Below are positions 53,511-62,713 of a stretch of 64,000 bases of DNA, in pieces. The notes under the pieces are model-generated. The model had not been told where the DNA came from. It saw only the letters and a list, made by a program, of their open reading frames with translations, and searched no databases. Source of the stretch: CALDTK01 sp963837005. Its GTDB lineage: Bacteria > Bacteroidota > Bacteroidia > Chitinophagales > Saprospiraceae. The translations under genes were made by a program, and so were the position numbers. How positions within the stretch are numbered: the stretch's first letter is position 1; every line of letters begins with the position of its first letter. The stretch covers positions 546,782-610,781 of the forward strand of contig CAWIMC010000020.1 of assembly GCA_963837005.1 (NCBI GenBank), given 5' to 3'.

Positions 53511-54518
53511 TTACGCTAAAACATCAGCCCGGCCCGCCTCCACCGCTGCCAGCATCCTGTTGCAGTACTCGCGGTAGAGGTAGGGAGCCCTGCCGGTGAT
53601 AGGCGTGGCCTCGGTCCGGAGCTCGTCGAACAGACGAAAGAACAGGTCCACCGTCGACGGCTCGTAAGACACCGCGTAATAGGGATGCTGAATGGTATGG
53701 ATCGCCATCCGTACGTTTGGTGCCTCGACGACGATGTTCGTCGATTGGCGGTGCGCTCCGTGCGCGTAAAGATCAAAGCGCCCTTGGCCCCGCTTATGCC
53801 CTACCCTGAGCGACGTACGAATGTCACCTACCAAAGCGGAGAGGTTGTCATAGGCTTGACTCATGAGCGCCGGCGATATGGCACCACGCTGGCCAAGAGC
53901 CCTGAGCCGCTCGAGAAAGCTTGCCAACGGATAAAGACCCCAGACCTCGACGTTGTCGGCCGCTGCATGCCGCTTGGCTACGTCTACGCAACTTTGGAAA
54001 AACTCCTTGCGCTGGGTACGCATCGCGTCATAATCGAAGTCGACATCCTCGCGTCCGCCCCCACCTTCGAGCGTAAAGATCTGGAGCGCGGCCAAGAGCG
54101 GGTACGCGCAGAGGGCGGAGAACGGAAGGTCTGATGTTGATACGTAGTAGGTGCCCCCTGGCGCCATCGTCTTTGCGAGTCCGAGGATACCCTTCACGTA
54201 AGTTTCACCCCGAAACACCCCATGCGGCTCGCTCGTCAGGCGAAGCCCGAGCGGTGGCTGGTTAGTGGCGGTCTCGCCCCCGAGCTTGAGAGGAAGGTCA
54301 AAGACCTGTGAGAGGCGCAGGAACTCGAAGCCAGGAATGTCGGTCTCGCCGTAGAGGTGACGCCTCAGCGTACTCGAAGCTCTGTAGCCCAGCCAGCGCG
54401 CGAGTTCGGAGACAGAAATTCCCTCGGTGGCCAGCCGGGACAGGAGTTCCGCCCGCCAGGCATCGAGGAAAGCGCGCCTGTCTGGATGGGCCTTAAACTC
54501 TTGACGGAAGCCATCCAT
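53511..54518 (-). CDS. Putative DNA-binding protein with N-terminal HTH, function unknown
   Basis: 335 residues. An N-terminal helix-turn-helix-like segment (LLSRLATEGISVSELARWLGYRASSTLRRHLYGETDIPGFEFLRLSQVF) is followed by an unrecognised domain of ~250 residues (GTYYVSTSDLPFSAL; NVEVWGLYPLASFLE; TNIVVEAPNVRMAIHTIQHPYYAVSYEPSTVDLFFRLF). It is encoded opposite to the two genes next to it and may regulate them (inference). It belongs to the direct-repeat-bounded segment. A near-copy of the motif (CGCTTACGCTAAAAC) overlaps its stop codon at 53508-53522. Confidence 0.65.
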   Translation of the reverse strand: MDGFRQEFKAHPDRRAFLDAWRAELLSRLATEGISVSELARWLGYRASSTLRRHLYGETDIPGFEFLRLSQVFDLPLKLGGETATNQPPLGLRLTSEPHGVFRGETYVKGILGLAKTMAPGGTYYVSTSDLPFSALCAYPLLAALQIFTLEGGGGREDVDFDYDAMRTQRKEFFQSCVDVAKRHAAADNVEVWGLYPLASFLERLRALGQRGAISPALMSQAYDNLSALVGDIRTSLRVGHKRGQGRFDLYAHGAHRQSTNIVVEAPNVRMAIHTIQHPYYAVSYEPSTVDLFFRLFDELRTEATPITGRAPYLYREYCNRMLAAVEAGRADVLA

Positions 54519-54707
54519 AGGTGAGGGACTTGCGAATTGGAGCGCATGAGCGGATCTAGCGCACCGACCGTTCGATGCCGTGCAGGTACAGGACGCAGGG
54601 GGTAATCTAAGGAGGGGGTGCGCCAGATTTGCACAGGCTGGGGATGAACGCTGCGAAATTTATGCAATAATCGCTTCGGCGACTCAAACATTAGGCAATA
54701 TTTCGAA

Positions 54708-56912
54708 ATGAGATACCCACACATTGGCAGCATGAAAAGACTATACACCTCACCGCTCTCACCGCATCACCGCGCTGAGGCCATTCGATCCACTCGCCTC
54801 CCGGCAGAATCGAACCTGCGCCGCTTCGCGGTGGTCCATCCCACCACCGCGCTCAATCTTACCCTCGTCCTTCTGTGCATGCTCGCAGGACAGTCTAGGA
54901 CCGCAACAGCCCAAACCATTGACGCAGACTCAGTGCTGAAGGCTGCGCCTGCGGTGATTATCAACCATTCGCCGACAGATCAGGCGAGGCCCATGACGAC
55001 ACTGACCGCAGCAAACATTGTCAAGTTTGATGACGGGGACTACGCAGGGCTGAGTTTCGAAGTGAAGGGAGCCCCTACCGAACTGAAAGTGAAGACCGCA
55101 AGCTCGGATCTCGAGCAGCGCATCTCGTTGAAGAAGGGCGGCAAGCTCGGCCAGCTTGTTCCGATGGAGCGCAACGGGGACAGGACGATGACACTTTCGG
55201 AGGCTTCTTCCGGCAAAGAAACGGCGAGTGTGACCATCCAGGACACGAAAGGAGTGATCAACGGAAGTACGGACTTCATGGACGTGCTTTCCGAAGCTAA
55301 GTATGGGGACGATCTCGAATCTATCCTCGTTCAGTACCAAGAAACCGATCCAGCTATGGCCATGGCCATGTACCAGAAGCATTTCTTGAGGTCGCTGCCT
55401 TTCGACAAGTCCATTAGGGAGACAGGAGTTTATATCGGGTTGAAAGACGAAAAGCGGTATAAGATTGCGGAACCCGATGGTCCCGAAAGTTTCGTTCCCC
55501 ATACCTGTGAATGCACTACGGTTGCAGGAAATGTTCAGGTTAACCCGGGTATTATCATCAACGCAAACCCGGATTACATCTACGGCCAATATGAGTCACG
55601 AGGGTGGGACACTGGGTATGGCGTAGACATGTACAGCGCAACGTCACGAGAAAGTACCGCATTCTACATGCAAGCTCACACAGACGCCATGAACGCTTCC
55701 AGGACGACGACTCTCAATATTGAAACGGGGACCGACGGAGGCGCTGCAACGAACTTCCAGAGGATGCGTTTCAGACTTACTTGCACTGAGGATGGACGTA
55801 TCAACGGACGCGAGTGCGATTGTTCAAAGCAAGTAACTATCGAGTATCAAGCTGATGCGGAATACCTACTGGATGGGCAAGAAAAAAGTCGGTTTCCTCC
55901 TGGAGACAAGCGAGTGGAGACGCTTTCGGCTGGTGGGGCTGCTTTGCTCGTCGATCGAGACGCAGCACCAATTGAATTGCTGGATGCCGGGATGGGTGGT
56001 CTAGAGATGAACTGTTCCTCTTCTTGGAACTTCGAAGACGTACTGATTAGCGCATTGAACGTAGCTGGAACGCTTGCGACGGTTGAGGTCGGTGGCGGCA
56101 CACCTACGCCAGGTCAGATCACCGCCCTACGCGACGGCCTCATCGCATACATTAATAGCTGGGAAAATGTCGTCAATAGGTCAGGCAACTGCGGCTCCAG
56201 CGAGCAGACGACGGCAATTTTGAACAGCACGACAAACGTTACGATCAACGCTAATGAAAACCTCTGGATTACCCTGGCCTCCTTTGGGCAGGTATATTCA
56301 AGTGGCTTTGGCAAGTGGAGAGCGACAAGTCGAATCCTTTTCGGAGGCCGACTCGCAGCAGTCGTGGATGGCGGTGGCGGTAGCTGTTGCAGTGACCGTA
56401 TCGGACTATATGTCCACGACGATGTCGGCCCGGAAAGTCCCGTCACGAACGCCTCTTACGCCCAGGCGACAGGCAATTTCTTTGGACTTTATAGTCCGCA
56501 GTGGGATAACCTCTATCGCTATCCTAATTCGAGCGTGGATGTTATCGAAGGCGAAGCATCATACCCCGAGTTTGCCATTGCGAGTGTCGAGTGCGGAATT
56601 GTGGAGACGCCCGGTCCTGGTGGTGGAGTATTTGAGCGTCACGTGAAAACCGCAGATCACTTAGATGCCGAACAGGCTGGCCTTTTTCCAGGAGAGGTAC
56701 GACTGGCTCCTGGTGGAAATATGATCTTGCACCCCGACATCGACATTGATGACGTAGTTTTGTCTTCACTAGATGGACGAGTGATACTACGCAGGAAGAC
56801 TTCCGTATCGGCACACAGCCAGGTCACGCTCGAATCACGACAGCCCTCCACGCCTCTGGTTCTTTCTTGGCGGTCCAACGGCATCACCCAGTCTCAAATC
56901 TTTTTCCAATGA
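54708..56912 (+). CDS. Large secreted protein of unknown function
   Basis: 734 residues. A hydrophobic signal-like helix (ALNLTLVLLCMLAGQSRTATAQ) starts only at residue ~48, so the true start may be downstream of the first ATG. The mature part is beta-rich and contains Cys pairs (HTCECTT; RECDCS; GSCCSD). The last ~75 residues (GEVRLAPGGNMILHPDIDIDDVVLSSLDGRVI...LSWRSNGITQSQIFFQ) resemble a degenerate T9SS sorting domain. I recognise no functional domain. Codon use and base composition look less GC-rich than in the neighbouring core genes, consistent with acquisition. The next gene overlaps its stop by four bases. Confidence 0.7.
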   Translation: MRYPHIGSMKRLYTSPLSPHHRAEAIRSTRLPAESNLRRFAVVHPTTALNLTLVLLCMLAGQSRTATAQTIDADSVLKAAPAVIINHSPTDQARPMTTLTAANIVKFDDGDYAGLSFEVKGAPTELKVKTASSDLEQRISLKKGGKLGQLVPMERNGDRTMTLSEASSGKETASVTIQDTKGVINGSTDFMDVLSEAKYGDDLESILVQYQETDPAMAMAMYQKHFLRSLPFDKSIRETGVYIGLKDEKRYKIAEPDGPESFVPHTCECTTVAGNVQVNPGIIINANPDYIYGQYESRGWDTGYGVDMYSATSRESTAFYMQAHTDAMNASRTTTLNIETGTDGGAATNFQRMRFRLTCTEDGRINGRECDCSKQVTIEYQADAEYLLDGQEKSRFPPGDKRVETLSAGGAALLVDRDAAPIELLDAGMGGLEMNCSSSWNFEDVLISALNVAGTLATVEVGGGTPTPGQITALRDGLIAYINSWENVVNRSGNCGSSEQTTAILNSTTNVTINANENLWITLASFGQVYSSGFGKWRATSRILFGGRLAAVVDGGGGSCCSDRIGLYVHDDVGPESPVTNASYAQATGNFFGLYSPQWDNLYRYPNSSVDVIEGEASYPEFAIASVECGIVETPGPGGGVFERHVKTADHLDAEQAGLFPGEVRLAPGGNMILHPDIDIDDVVLSSLDGRVILRRKTSVSAHSQVTLESRQPSTPLVLSWRSNGITQSQIFFQ

Positions 56913-57496
56913 TGACATCCATCCTCAAGCCAGCCCTACTCGCTCTCGTTTTGTTCGCTCTCACTGCCTGCGACAAGGAAGCGACGGACGACTGCTCAGC
57001 CGAGACTTGGTCCGACGCTAGGGTGTGTGTCGACGGTGAACTCGTCTGTCCGACGGGTCCCGGAAAATTCTTCTATCAGTTCCAAGGCGTCTGCCGCGAA
57101 GCGTCTGCGAGCGAGTATTTTACCACCGAGGTCCCAATCCCCTGCCACCCGTTAATCGTCCTCCCTGAGACAGCCTTTACCCCTACCGGGACTACTGATG
57201 CTTTTGGTTTCTACAATGCAGACCATATCGCCTTCGGAGAGCAGGGAGCTCCCGTGAAACTCTACCGCGTTGATGGACGCGACTCGCTGTGGCGCCCTTA
57301 CCTCTTCGACCAGTCCACCTGCGCCGATGCGAGCGCCGACCAGAAATTCGGCTACGCATTCGGGGCCACGAGGCTCAGTGAGCGGCAGGCCCGAGTCACG
57401 GTCTACACCTTCGACGCCAAGCGCTTTACCGAGCGTCCATACGAAGGTCGGTACGGCCTTGTGGACTCGATAGTCGTCTTGCTCGTGAAGCCGTGA
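56909..57496 (+). CDS. Putative lipoprotein, function unknown
   Basis: 195 residues. Signal peptide and lipobox (LKPALLALVLFALTAC). The mature part has several Cys (DDCSAETW; ARVCVDGELVCPTG; GVCREAS; IPCHPL; STCADA) that could form disulfides. Its ATG overlaps the preceding stop (ATGA), so the two are co-translated. The stop codon lies in the first bases of direct repeat copy 2. Confidence 0.7.
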   Translation: MMTSILKPALLALVLFALTACDKEATDDCSAETWSDARVCVDGELVCPTGPGKFFYQFQGVCREASASEYFTTEVPIPCHPLIVLPETAFTPTGTTDAFGFYNADHIAFGEQGAPVKLYRVDGRDSLWRPYLFDQSTCADASADQKFGYAFGATRLSERQARVTVYTFDAKRFTERPYEGRYGLVDSIVVLLVKP

Positions 57497-57771
57497 CGGC
57501 GGGTCTGCTGGGGTATTTTAGGCGGAAAGGGTGGTTTTAGAGTGAGCTCCGCTCACGGGGGGATGGAACGCGATGGACGCAAGGTTTCGCGACGGGATCG
57601 CAAGGAGCGAACCCGCTCAACGTCCGTCGATAAGCAGTGCATGCTCTTTGCGATCCCGTCGCGGTCCATCGCGCCTATCGCGTTCTATCCCTCCTCCAAC
57701 TCCGGGGCATTCAACCGAAAGCCCACGCCGTGCACATTCTCCAAACTGATCCGCTCATCCGAGCGCATGTA
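57493..57771. repeat. Direct repeat, copy 2 (~280 bp)
   Basis: Matches 53195-53474 with about ten differences. It begins with the duplicated corA 3' end (without its gene) and runs into the intact response-regulator gene. This indicates that ancestral corA and the response regulator were adjacent, separated now by 4.3 kb of new DNA. Confidence 0.9.
57562..57689. repeat. GAACGCGATGGACGC-family element
   Basis: Same termini as the copy at 53265-53392; lies in direct repeat copy 2. Confidence 0.55.
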
Positions 57772-58431
57772 TTTGCGGAGACTTGAGATAAACACGTCCA
57801 TCGAGCGACCTAGGAAGTAGTCGTCCGAACCCCAGATTTGGATGAGGATGTCCGAGCGCTTCAACACCCGATTCGGGTTGCGGGCGAAGAGGACCAGGAG
57901 CTCTAGCTCGCGCTGCGTGAGGCGGCGGACCTCCTTGTCCTCGGCATCGGAGTCGGGATTGGCGATGGCGTTGAGGTCGCGCATCTCGAGGTTGGCCACG
58001 TCGATGAGGAAGTGGCCGACGCGAAGTTCTTCCGGCGGGCGCTCGACGAAGTGGCGGCGGCGCAGGAAGATCTCGACCTTCAGCACGAGCTCTTCGATGT
58101 TGAAGGGCTTCGTGAGGTAGTCGTCGGCCCCGATGCGGAGGCCCTTGAGGCGGTCTTCCTTGAGGCTCTTGGCGCTCAGGAAGAGGATCGGGACCTGCTC
58201 GAAGTGGGCACGGATGGTCTCCGCGACGGTAAATCCGTCGGCTCCGGGGAGCATCACGTCGAGGATGGCGAGGTCGAACTGGAGGCCGTCCTCGATCTGT
58301 TTGACGGCTTCTTTACCGTCATCGATGCCGATCACCTCGTAGCCGGCGATTTCGAGGTTGTCCTGCGTCACGAAGCGCAGGGCTTCGTCGTCTTCGACGT
58401 AGAGGAGGCGGGCTTTTACGCTTGGGTCCAT
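57685..58431 (-). CDS. OmpR/PhoB family response regulator
   Basis: 248 residues. Receiver domain: VEDDEALRF acid pair, phospho-acceptor Asp at residue 58 (LAILDVMLPG), LSAKS and TKPF Lys 108. C-terminal winged-helix domain RRLTQRELELLVLFARNPNRVLKRSDILIQIWGSDDYFLGRSMDVFISSLRKYM. Its start overlaps the histidine kinase stop by 16 bases, a typical cognate pair. The 3' end is duplicated at 53.4 kb. Confidence 0.93.
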   Translation of the reverse strand: MDPSVKARLLYVEDDEALRFVTQDNLEIAGYEVIGIDDGKEAVKQIEDGLQFDLAILDVMLPGADGFTVAETIRAHFEQVPILFLSAKSLKEDRLKGLRIGADDYLTKPFNIEELVLKVEIFLRRRHFVERPPEELRVGHFLIDVANLEMRDLNAIANPDSDAEDKEVRRLTQRELELLVLFARNPNRVLKRSDILIQIWGSDDYFLGRSMDVFISSLRKYMRSDERISLENVHGVGFRLNAPELEEG

Positions 58432-59765
58432 TCGGGTTGCTTGGTAGTGCCGAAGATGCGATTTTTTAGCTTCCGCCAAAACGGCTCCGCACGGTCGCGG
58501 TAAGGTAGGTCCATCTGGAAGGCCGCGCCGACTTTGCGGTCGGGATCTAGCGAGAGCGTAAAGCCGTGCGCCTCGCTGACGCCTCCGACATAAAACAGCC
58601 CGAGCCCAAACCCCTTGACGTCGTGCACGTCGCCGGTCGGTACGCGGTAGAACTTCTCGAACACCTTGTCGTGGTGTTCGACCGGTATCCCGACGCCACG
58701 ATCGGCGACCGTGACGCGGGTGCCGTCGTCTGTCGCGGCAGTCGTCACGGTGATGTGTGGCGTGTCGGGGGAGTATTTGATGGCGTTGTCGAGCAGGGCC
58801 GAGATCGCGCCGGAGAGGTGGAGCCGGTCGGCGAGCAAGCTTCGGTCGGGGGCGGCAAGGTCGAGTGCGAAGGTGCCCCCGGCCTCCTCGACTTTCGCAC
58901 GAGCCCCCTGCACTGCCTCGAGGATGAGGTCGTTGAGAACGGTCGGCTCGCGTTGGAGGCGGAAGCGGTTGCGCTCGAATTTCGCGACCTGGAGCACTTT
59001 CTCGACCTGGCTCGTGAGGCGTTCGTTCTGGCTCTCGATGATCTCCGCGTAGCGTACCAGCCGTGCGTCGGCTTGGATGGGCGGGGCACGGGCCAGCACT
59101 CCAGAGGCTACCTTGATCGTGGAGAGCGGCGTCTTGAACTCGTGCGTCATGTTGTTGATGAAGTCCTTCTGCATCTCTCCGAGTTGCTGCTGCCTGATGA
59201 GCACCCACGACGCGTAGGCGAAGAAAGAGATCGTGATCAGCAGCACGGCTCCGAGTGCCCCTACCGTTCCGAGGCTCGCCAGGGTCGTGTTGCGGTGTTC
59301 GGGAAAGCGCACGCCGAAGTAATAGATGAACTCGTCGTAGGTTGGGAGTTCCGGGCGCGTGTAGCCCAGCGTGTCGAGCGGCGGTGCGTAGCTGATCATC
59401 TTGCCGTACACCATCCGGTCGTCGAAGCAGTCGTAGATGCCGTACTCGAAGTTTTCGCGCAAGCCCGCCTTCTCGAGCTCCTTCTGGAGGAGGAACTCCA
59501 GGTCGCCCGCGTCGATGACGGCGTTGAGGTTGACGACGTAGTAGTTGCTCGTGATCCGGTTGATGAGCGCGACATCGGGGACAGGCGTCTGATTGAGCTC
59601 CTCAAAACCCTCGGCTACGCGTAGCAGCGCGAGCTGCACCTGGTGCGCGAACTCCTGGTCCTTGAGGCGGTAGGCCGACCACAGGTAGTACCCCTGTAGC
59701 GCGAAGGCCGCGAGGATGGCGATCGAGCCGAAGACGATGACGGGGTAGAGGGAGCGCTTGCGCAT
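58416..59765 (-). CDS. Sensor histidine kinase
   Basis: 449 residues. Two transmembrane helices (residues ~9-29 and 166-191) enclose a ~135-residue periplasmic sensor domain. HisKA: FINNMTHEFKTPLSTIK with phospho-His 208. HATPase: SALLDNAIKYSPDTPHI (N box), VADRGVGIP, FEKFYRVP, KGFGLGLFYV. Cognate to the response regulator immediately downstream. The stimulus is unknown. A near motif copy AGCTTCCGCCAAAAC is at 58468-58482 (FWRKL). Confidence 0.93.
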   Translation of the reverse strand: MRKRSLYPVIVFGSIAILAAFALQGYYLWSAYRLKDQEFAHQVQLALLRVAEGFEELNQTPVPDVALINRITSNYYVVNLNAVIDAGDLEFLLQKELEKAGLRENFEYGIYDCFDDRMVYGKMISYAPPLDTLGYTRPELPTYDEFIYYFGVRFPEHRNTTLASLGTVGALGAVLLITISFFAYASWVLIRQQQLGEMQKDFINNMTHEFKTPLSTIKVASGVLARAPPIQADARLVRYAEIIESQNERLTSQVEKVLQVAKFERNRFRLQREPTVLNDLILEAVQGARAKVEEAGGTFALDLAAPDRSLLADRLHLSGAISALLDNAIKYSPDTPHITVTTAATDDGTRVTVADRGVGIPVEHHDKVFEKFYRVPTGDVHDVKGFGLGLFYVGGVSEAHGFTLSLDPDRKVGAAFQMDLPYRDRAEPFWRKLKNRIFGTTKQPEWTQA

Positions 59766-59774
59766 GGAAAAATG

Positions 59775-59873
59775 AGATGGAACGCGATGGACGCGAGGTT
59801 TCGCGAGGGAGCGCGAGGAGCAAACGGCTGTCCTGCTCTTTGCGGTCCTGTCGCGTTTCTATTGCGTTCAATC
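59775..59873. repeat. GAACGCGATGGACGC-family element
   Basis: GATGGAACGCGATGGACGC on the left, TATTGCGTTCAATC on the right (inverted), in the divergent intergenic region between the kinase and DUF4271 genes. Confidence 0.55.
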
Positions 59874-59902
59874 AACGCCGTAGCCGCCGCCGCGTTGCAC
59901 GG

Positions 59903-59910
59903 TATGTTTG
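59903..59910 (+). promoter_or_regulatory. Bacteroidota -7 box TATGTTTG upstream of the DUF4271 gene
   Basis: TATGTTTG matches TAnnTTTG, seven bases before the ATG. Confidence 0.45.
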
Positions 59911-59917
59911 ACCGCTC

Positions 59918-60901
59918 ATGCAGCGCGGAGCAAGATCAAGGTTTGGAGGAGTATGGAGGCGGCTGTCCGGGCTGGCCTCTATCGTATCCTTGGCGCTGGT
60001 GCTACAGGGGGGGCAGGTTTTGGCGCAAGCCCCCTCACCCTTCGACCTCATCCCGCGGCTCGACGAGGCGGCTCGCAAGGTGGCCCTCGGGATCGTGGAT
60101 ACGGTAAGTGCGGGCGAAGGTGGACTCGCGATCTCGACGGTCAATCCCTTCGACATCATCCGCGACGGGAGTCGGCAGCCGACCGTGCAACGGATCGATC
60201 CGATCGTAGCCGCCGGTCTGGAGCGTGTCCCGGGCACGGCCGTCGGGGCTGAGCGGAGCACCTTCGATACGCTGCTCGTCTTTGTGCTCCTGATTCTGCT
60301 GTCGGTGACGTACTTCTCACAAGGCGGGGCACTCCGGCGGATCTTCGAAGCGGCCTTTAATCAAAACAGCCTCTCGCGACTGCTGCGCGAGCAGCAACGG
60401 AGCAGCTATTACGTGTGGGCGGCGCTCGGCGCGCTCGTTTTATCTTCGTTTGTCTACGTATCGGTTCGCGAGCTGCGCCCAGAGTGGCTCTCGACGCGGT
60501 GGTCGGCCCTCGATGGCTTTATTCTCGTGGTGCTCGGCTTGACGCTCGCCAAACTCGGGGCGCTTCAGGTGCTCCGATCGGCTTTCCCACTGGACAAGCC
60601 CGTCGAGCGCTACCAGATGCTCATCCTGTTTTGGCTCGGTATCCTCGGGGTGGTCACCTTTCCGCTGCTGGTGCTGGTGAGCTTCGCGCCCGAGGCCATC
60701 GCGATGGCGGTAGCGTGGACGGCGGGACCGATTGTCGCCGTGGCTCTGCTGTTGCGCTCGGTGACGGCCTTCGCCTCAGCGGGTCGTTTGGCTGCCAGAT
60801 ATCCCGGACACTTTTTGTTGTACCTTTGTGCGCTTGAAATTGGACCTCTCCTGATCGTGTGTGCGTGGATAGCACGGCGGGTGGTTCCGGGCAGTATTTG
60901 A
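59918..60901 (+). CDS. DUF4271 domain membrane protein
   Basis: 327 residues: signal-like segment, then from residue ~118 a DUF4271 membrane domain with six to seven helices (FDTLLVFVLLILLSVTYFS; YYVWAALGALVLSSFVYVS; FILVVLGLTLAKLGAL; YQMLILFWLGILGVVTFPLLVLVSF). In Bacteroidota this gene is regularly upstream of uroporphyrinogen-III synthase, as here, seven bases away. Function unknown. Motif variant GTTTTGGCGCAAGCC (60017-60031) overlaps the end of the signal peptide and encodes VLAQA. Confidence 0.85.
   Translation: MQRGARSRFGGVWRRLSGLASIVSLALVLQGGQVLAQAPSPFDLIPRLDEAARKVALGIVDTVSAGEGGLAISTVNPFDIIRDGSRQPTVQRIDPIVAAGLERVPGTAVGAERSTFDTLLVFVLLILLSVTYFSQGGALRRIFEAAFNQNSLSRLLREQQRSSYYVWAALGALVLSSFVYVSVRELRPEWLSTRWSALDGFILVVLGLTLAKLGALQVLRSAFPLDKPVERYQMLILFWLGILGVVTFPLLVLVSFAPEAIAMAVAWTAGPIVAVALLLRSVTAFASAGRLAARYPGHFLLYLCALEIGPLLIVCAWIARRVVPGSI
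60017..60031 (+). repeat. 15-bp motif variant (spacer TTGC)
   Basis: GTTTTGGCGCAAGCC; end of the signal peptide in the DUF4271 gene (VLAQA). Confidence 0.8.
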
Positions 60902-60907
60902 TACATT

Positions 60908-61696
60908 ATGGCAGTACAGAACGGGGTTTACGAAGAGGAGTACCAGCCGGTCAAAACCATTCTCATCTCGCAGGAGAAGCCCGAGCGCAGCCCGTACTTC
61001 GACCTCGAGGCCAAGTACGGTATCCAGATTGACTGGCGACCCTTCATTCAGGTCGAGGGCCTGACCAGCAAAGAGTTTCGTAAGCAGCGCACCTACATCG
61101 AGGAGTACACCGCGATTGTATTTACGAGCCGCCACGCCATCGATCACTTCTTCCGCATCACTGAGGAGATGCGCATCACGATGTCCGAGGACATGCGGTA
61201 CTTCTGTATCTCGGAGACGGTGGCCAACTACCTCCAGAAGTTCATCAACTACCGCAAGCGCAAGGTCTTCGTCGGCATCAAGAGCGTCGGGGACTTCAAG
61301 CCCGTCCTGCGCAAAGCCAAGGCGAAGGACAAGTTCTTACTGCCGTGCTCTAACCTCGGCTCTCAGGAGCTGACCTCCTTCCTCATTGAAGAGAAGTTCG
61401 ACTACACGGAGGCCCTGATGTACCGCACGGTGTCGAGCGACCTATCCGACCTCACAGAAGTGTTCTACGACATGCTGGTCTTTTTCAGTCCCCTCGGCGT
61501 GACGAGCCTCTTGGAGAACTTTCCGCACTGGGAGCAAAAGGAGACGCGGCTCGCGATCTTCGGCAAGACTACCGCTGCGGCCGCTGGCGAAGCCGGTCTG
61601 CACATCAATGTCCCCGCTCCCTCGCCCGAGGCCCCGAGTATGCCGATGGCCATCGAGAAGTACTTGGAGGTGAGCAACAAGAAAAAGCGGAAGTAG
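60908..61696 (+). CDS. hemD: Uroporphyrinogen-III synthase
   Basis: 262 residues. Cyclises hydroxymethylbilane to uroporphyrinogen III in tetrapyrrole synthesis. The TILISQEKPERSPYFDLEAKYGIQIDWRPFIQVEG start, TAIVFTSRHAIDHFF, YFCISETVANYLQK and MLVFFSPLGVTSLLENF are typical of the Bacteroidota branch. The C-terminus is highly basic (NKKKRK). Confidence 0.9.
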   Translation: MAVQNGVYEEEYQPVKTILISQEKPERSPYFDLEAKYGIQIDWRPFIQVEGLTSKEFRKQRTYIEEYTAIVFTSRHAIDHFFRITEEMRITMSEDMRYFCISETVANYLQKFINYRKRKVFVGIKSVGDFKPVLRKAKAKDKFLLPCSNLGSQELTSFLIEEKFDYTEALMYRTVSSDLSDLTEVFYDMLVFFSPLGVTSLLENFPHWEQKETRLAIFGKTTAAAAGEAGLHINVPAPSPEAPSMPMAIEKYLEVSNKKKRK

Positions 61697-61783
61697 CACA
61701 AGCTACTTTTTTAAGTAATTTTTCTTCGCGGGGGCTCGTGCAGTGTTTATGCTAGACTTCAGGTAGGGGATTATTAGTCTGCT

Positions 61784-62410
61784 ATGATCGACGCTCTCCG
61801 TTCGGCTCTTGCTCGGCGGCCTTTGCCTGGGGTCGAGGCGCAGCTTTTGCTGGCGCACGTAGACCGGAAGATCGAGGCTTTCGCCACGGAGCCGCGGGAG
61901 GCGGGCGTGCTCATTTTACTGTATCTGCGCGATGGGGAGCTGCACTTCCCCCTGATTCAGCGCACGAGCTACAACCCGAACGATCGCCACCGGGGGCAGA
62001 TTGGCTTGCCGGGTGGGAAGCGCGAGGACAGCGACGCGGACATCGTCGCCACGGCCCTGCGCGAGGCCGAGGAGGAGATTGGGGTCGACCGGGCGCTGAT
62101 CGAAGTACTCGGATCGCTGTCGCCGCTGCCGGTGCCGATCAGTAATTTCTTGGTGTACCCGACGGTAGGGTACATCGGTGCGGCACCGACCTGGATCAGG
62201 CAGGAGAGCGAGGTGGACAGGGTGATCGAGGCGCCGCTGGCGAGGCTCACGGCGGAGGGCGTGCTGCGGCGTGGCGACGTGCAGGGGCCGGGCGGGCTTA
62301 CGCTAAAACAGGTCCCGTACTTTGATCTGGCCGGAGAGGTAGTCTGGGGGGCAACGAGTATGATGTTGAGTGAGCTGAGACAAGTGGTGGGGCGGGCGAC
62401 TACTTCGTAG
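61784..62410 (+). CDS. Nudix hydrolase, CoA pyrophosphatase-like
   Basis: 208 residues. Nudix box GGKREDSDADIVATALREAEEEIGV (GX5EX7REUXEEXGU) with a slightly altered first Gly-to-Glu spacing. The preceding IQRTSYNPNDRHRGQIGLPGGK is close to the UPF0035 motif of CoA/NADH pyrophosphatases (NudL). Likely hydrolyses CoA or acyl-CoA to phosphopantetheine and ADP (inference). A wobble-armed motif copy GGCTTACGCTAAAAC (62295-62309) lies near the C-terminus (LTLKQ). Confidence 0.85.
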   Translation: MIDALRSALARRPLPGVEAQLLLAHVDRKIEAFATEPREAGVLILLYLRDGELHFPLIQRTSYNPNDRHRGQIGLPGGKREDSDADIVATALREAEEEIGVDRALIEVLGSLSPLPVPISNFLVYPTVGYIGAAPTWIRQESEVDRVIEAPLARLTAEGVLRRGDVQGPGGLTLKQVPYFDLAGEVVWGATSMMLSELRQVVGRATTS

Positions 62411-62713
62411 TCTAGCTGGGCGGCTTCGTCTGGATTGGCGGTGCGTTCGTGATAGAACGCGAAGTGCGCGAGGGAGCGCAAAGAGGAGGGCGGGTTACTA
62501 GGCGGCGTTCGACTCGCTCTGCGAGTGCCGCTACACGCTTCACGGGCGCCCTCGCAGAGCGAGTCGAACGCGCCCGCTTGCGTTCGCGATGGAACGCGAA
62601 GGGCGCGAGGGAGCGCAAAGAGGAGGGCGGGCTACTGAGCGGCGTTCGACTCGCTCTGCGAGTGCCGCTACACGCCTCACGGGCGCCCTCGCGGAACGAG
62701 TCGAACGCGCCCG
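62411..62713. other. Intergenic repeats between Nudix and CotH-like genes
   Basis: Filled by two direct copies (~136 bp each) of an element starting GATAGAACGCGAAG / GATGGAACGCGAAG, each with an internal inverted repeat (GGCGTTCGACTCGCTCTGCG and its inverse CGCAGAGCGAGTCGAACGC). No gene. Confidence 0.75.

Noticed and set aside
53245..53577. 110-residue plus-strand frame in the direct repeat (a similar one at 57542)
   Set aside because: It lies across a non-coding inverted-repeat element and the antisense of the response-regulator end.
57685..59208. Response regulator appearing fused to a 259-residue N-terminal extension
   Set aside because: The extension is the out-of-frame shadow of the histidine kinase gene; the regulator starts at MDPSVKARLLYVEDD.
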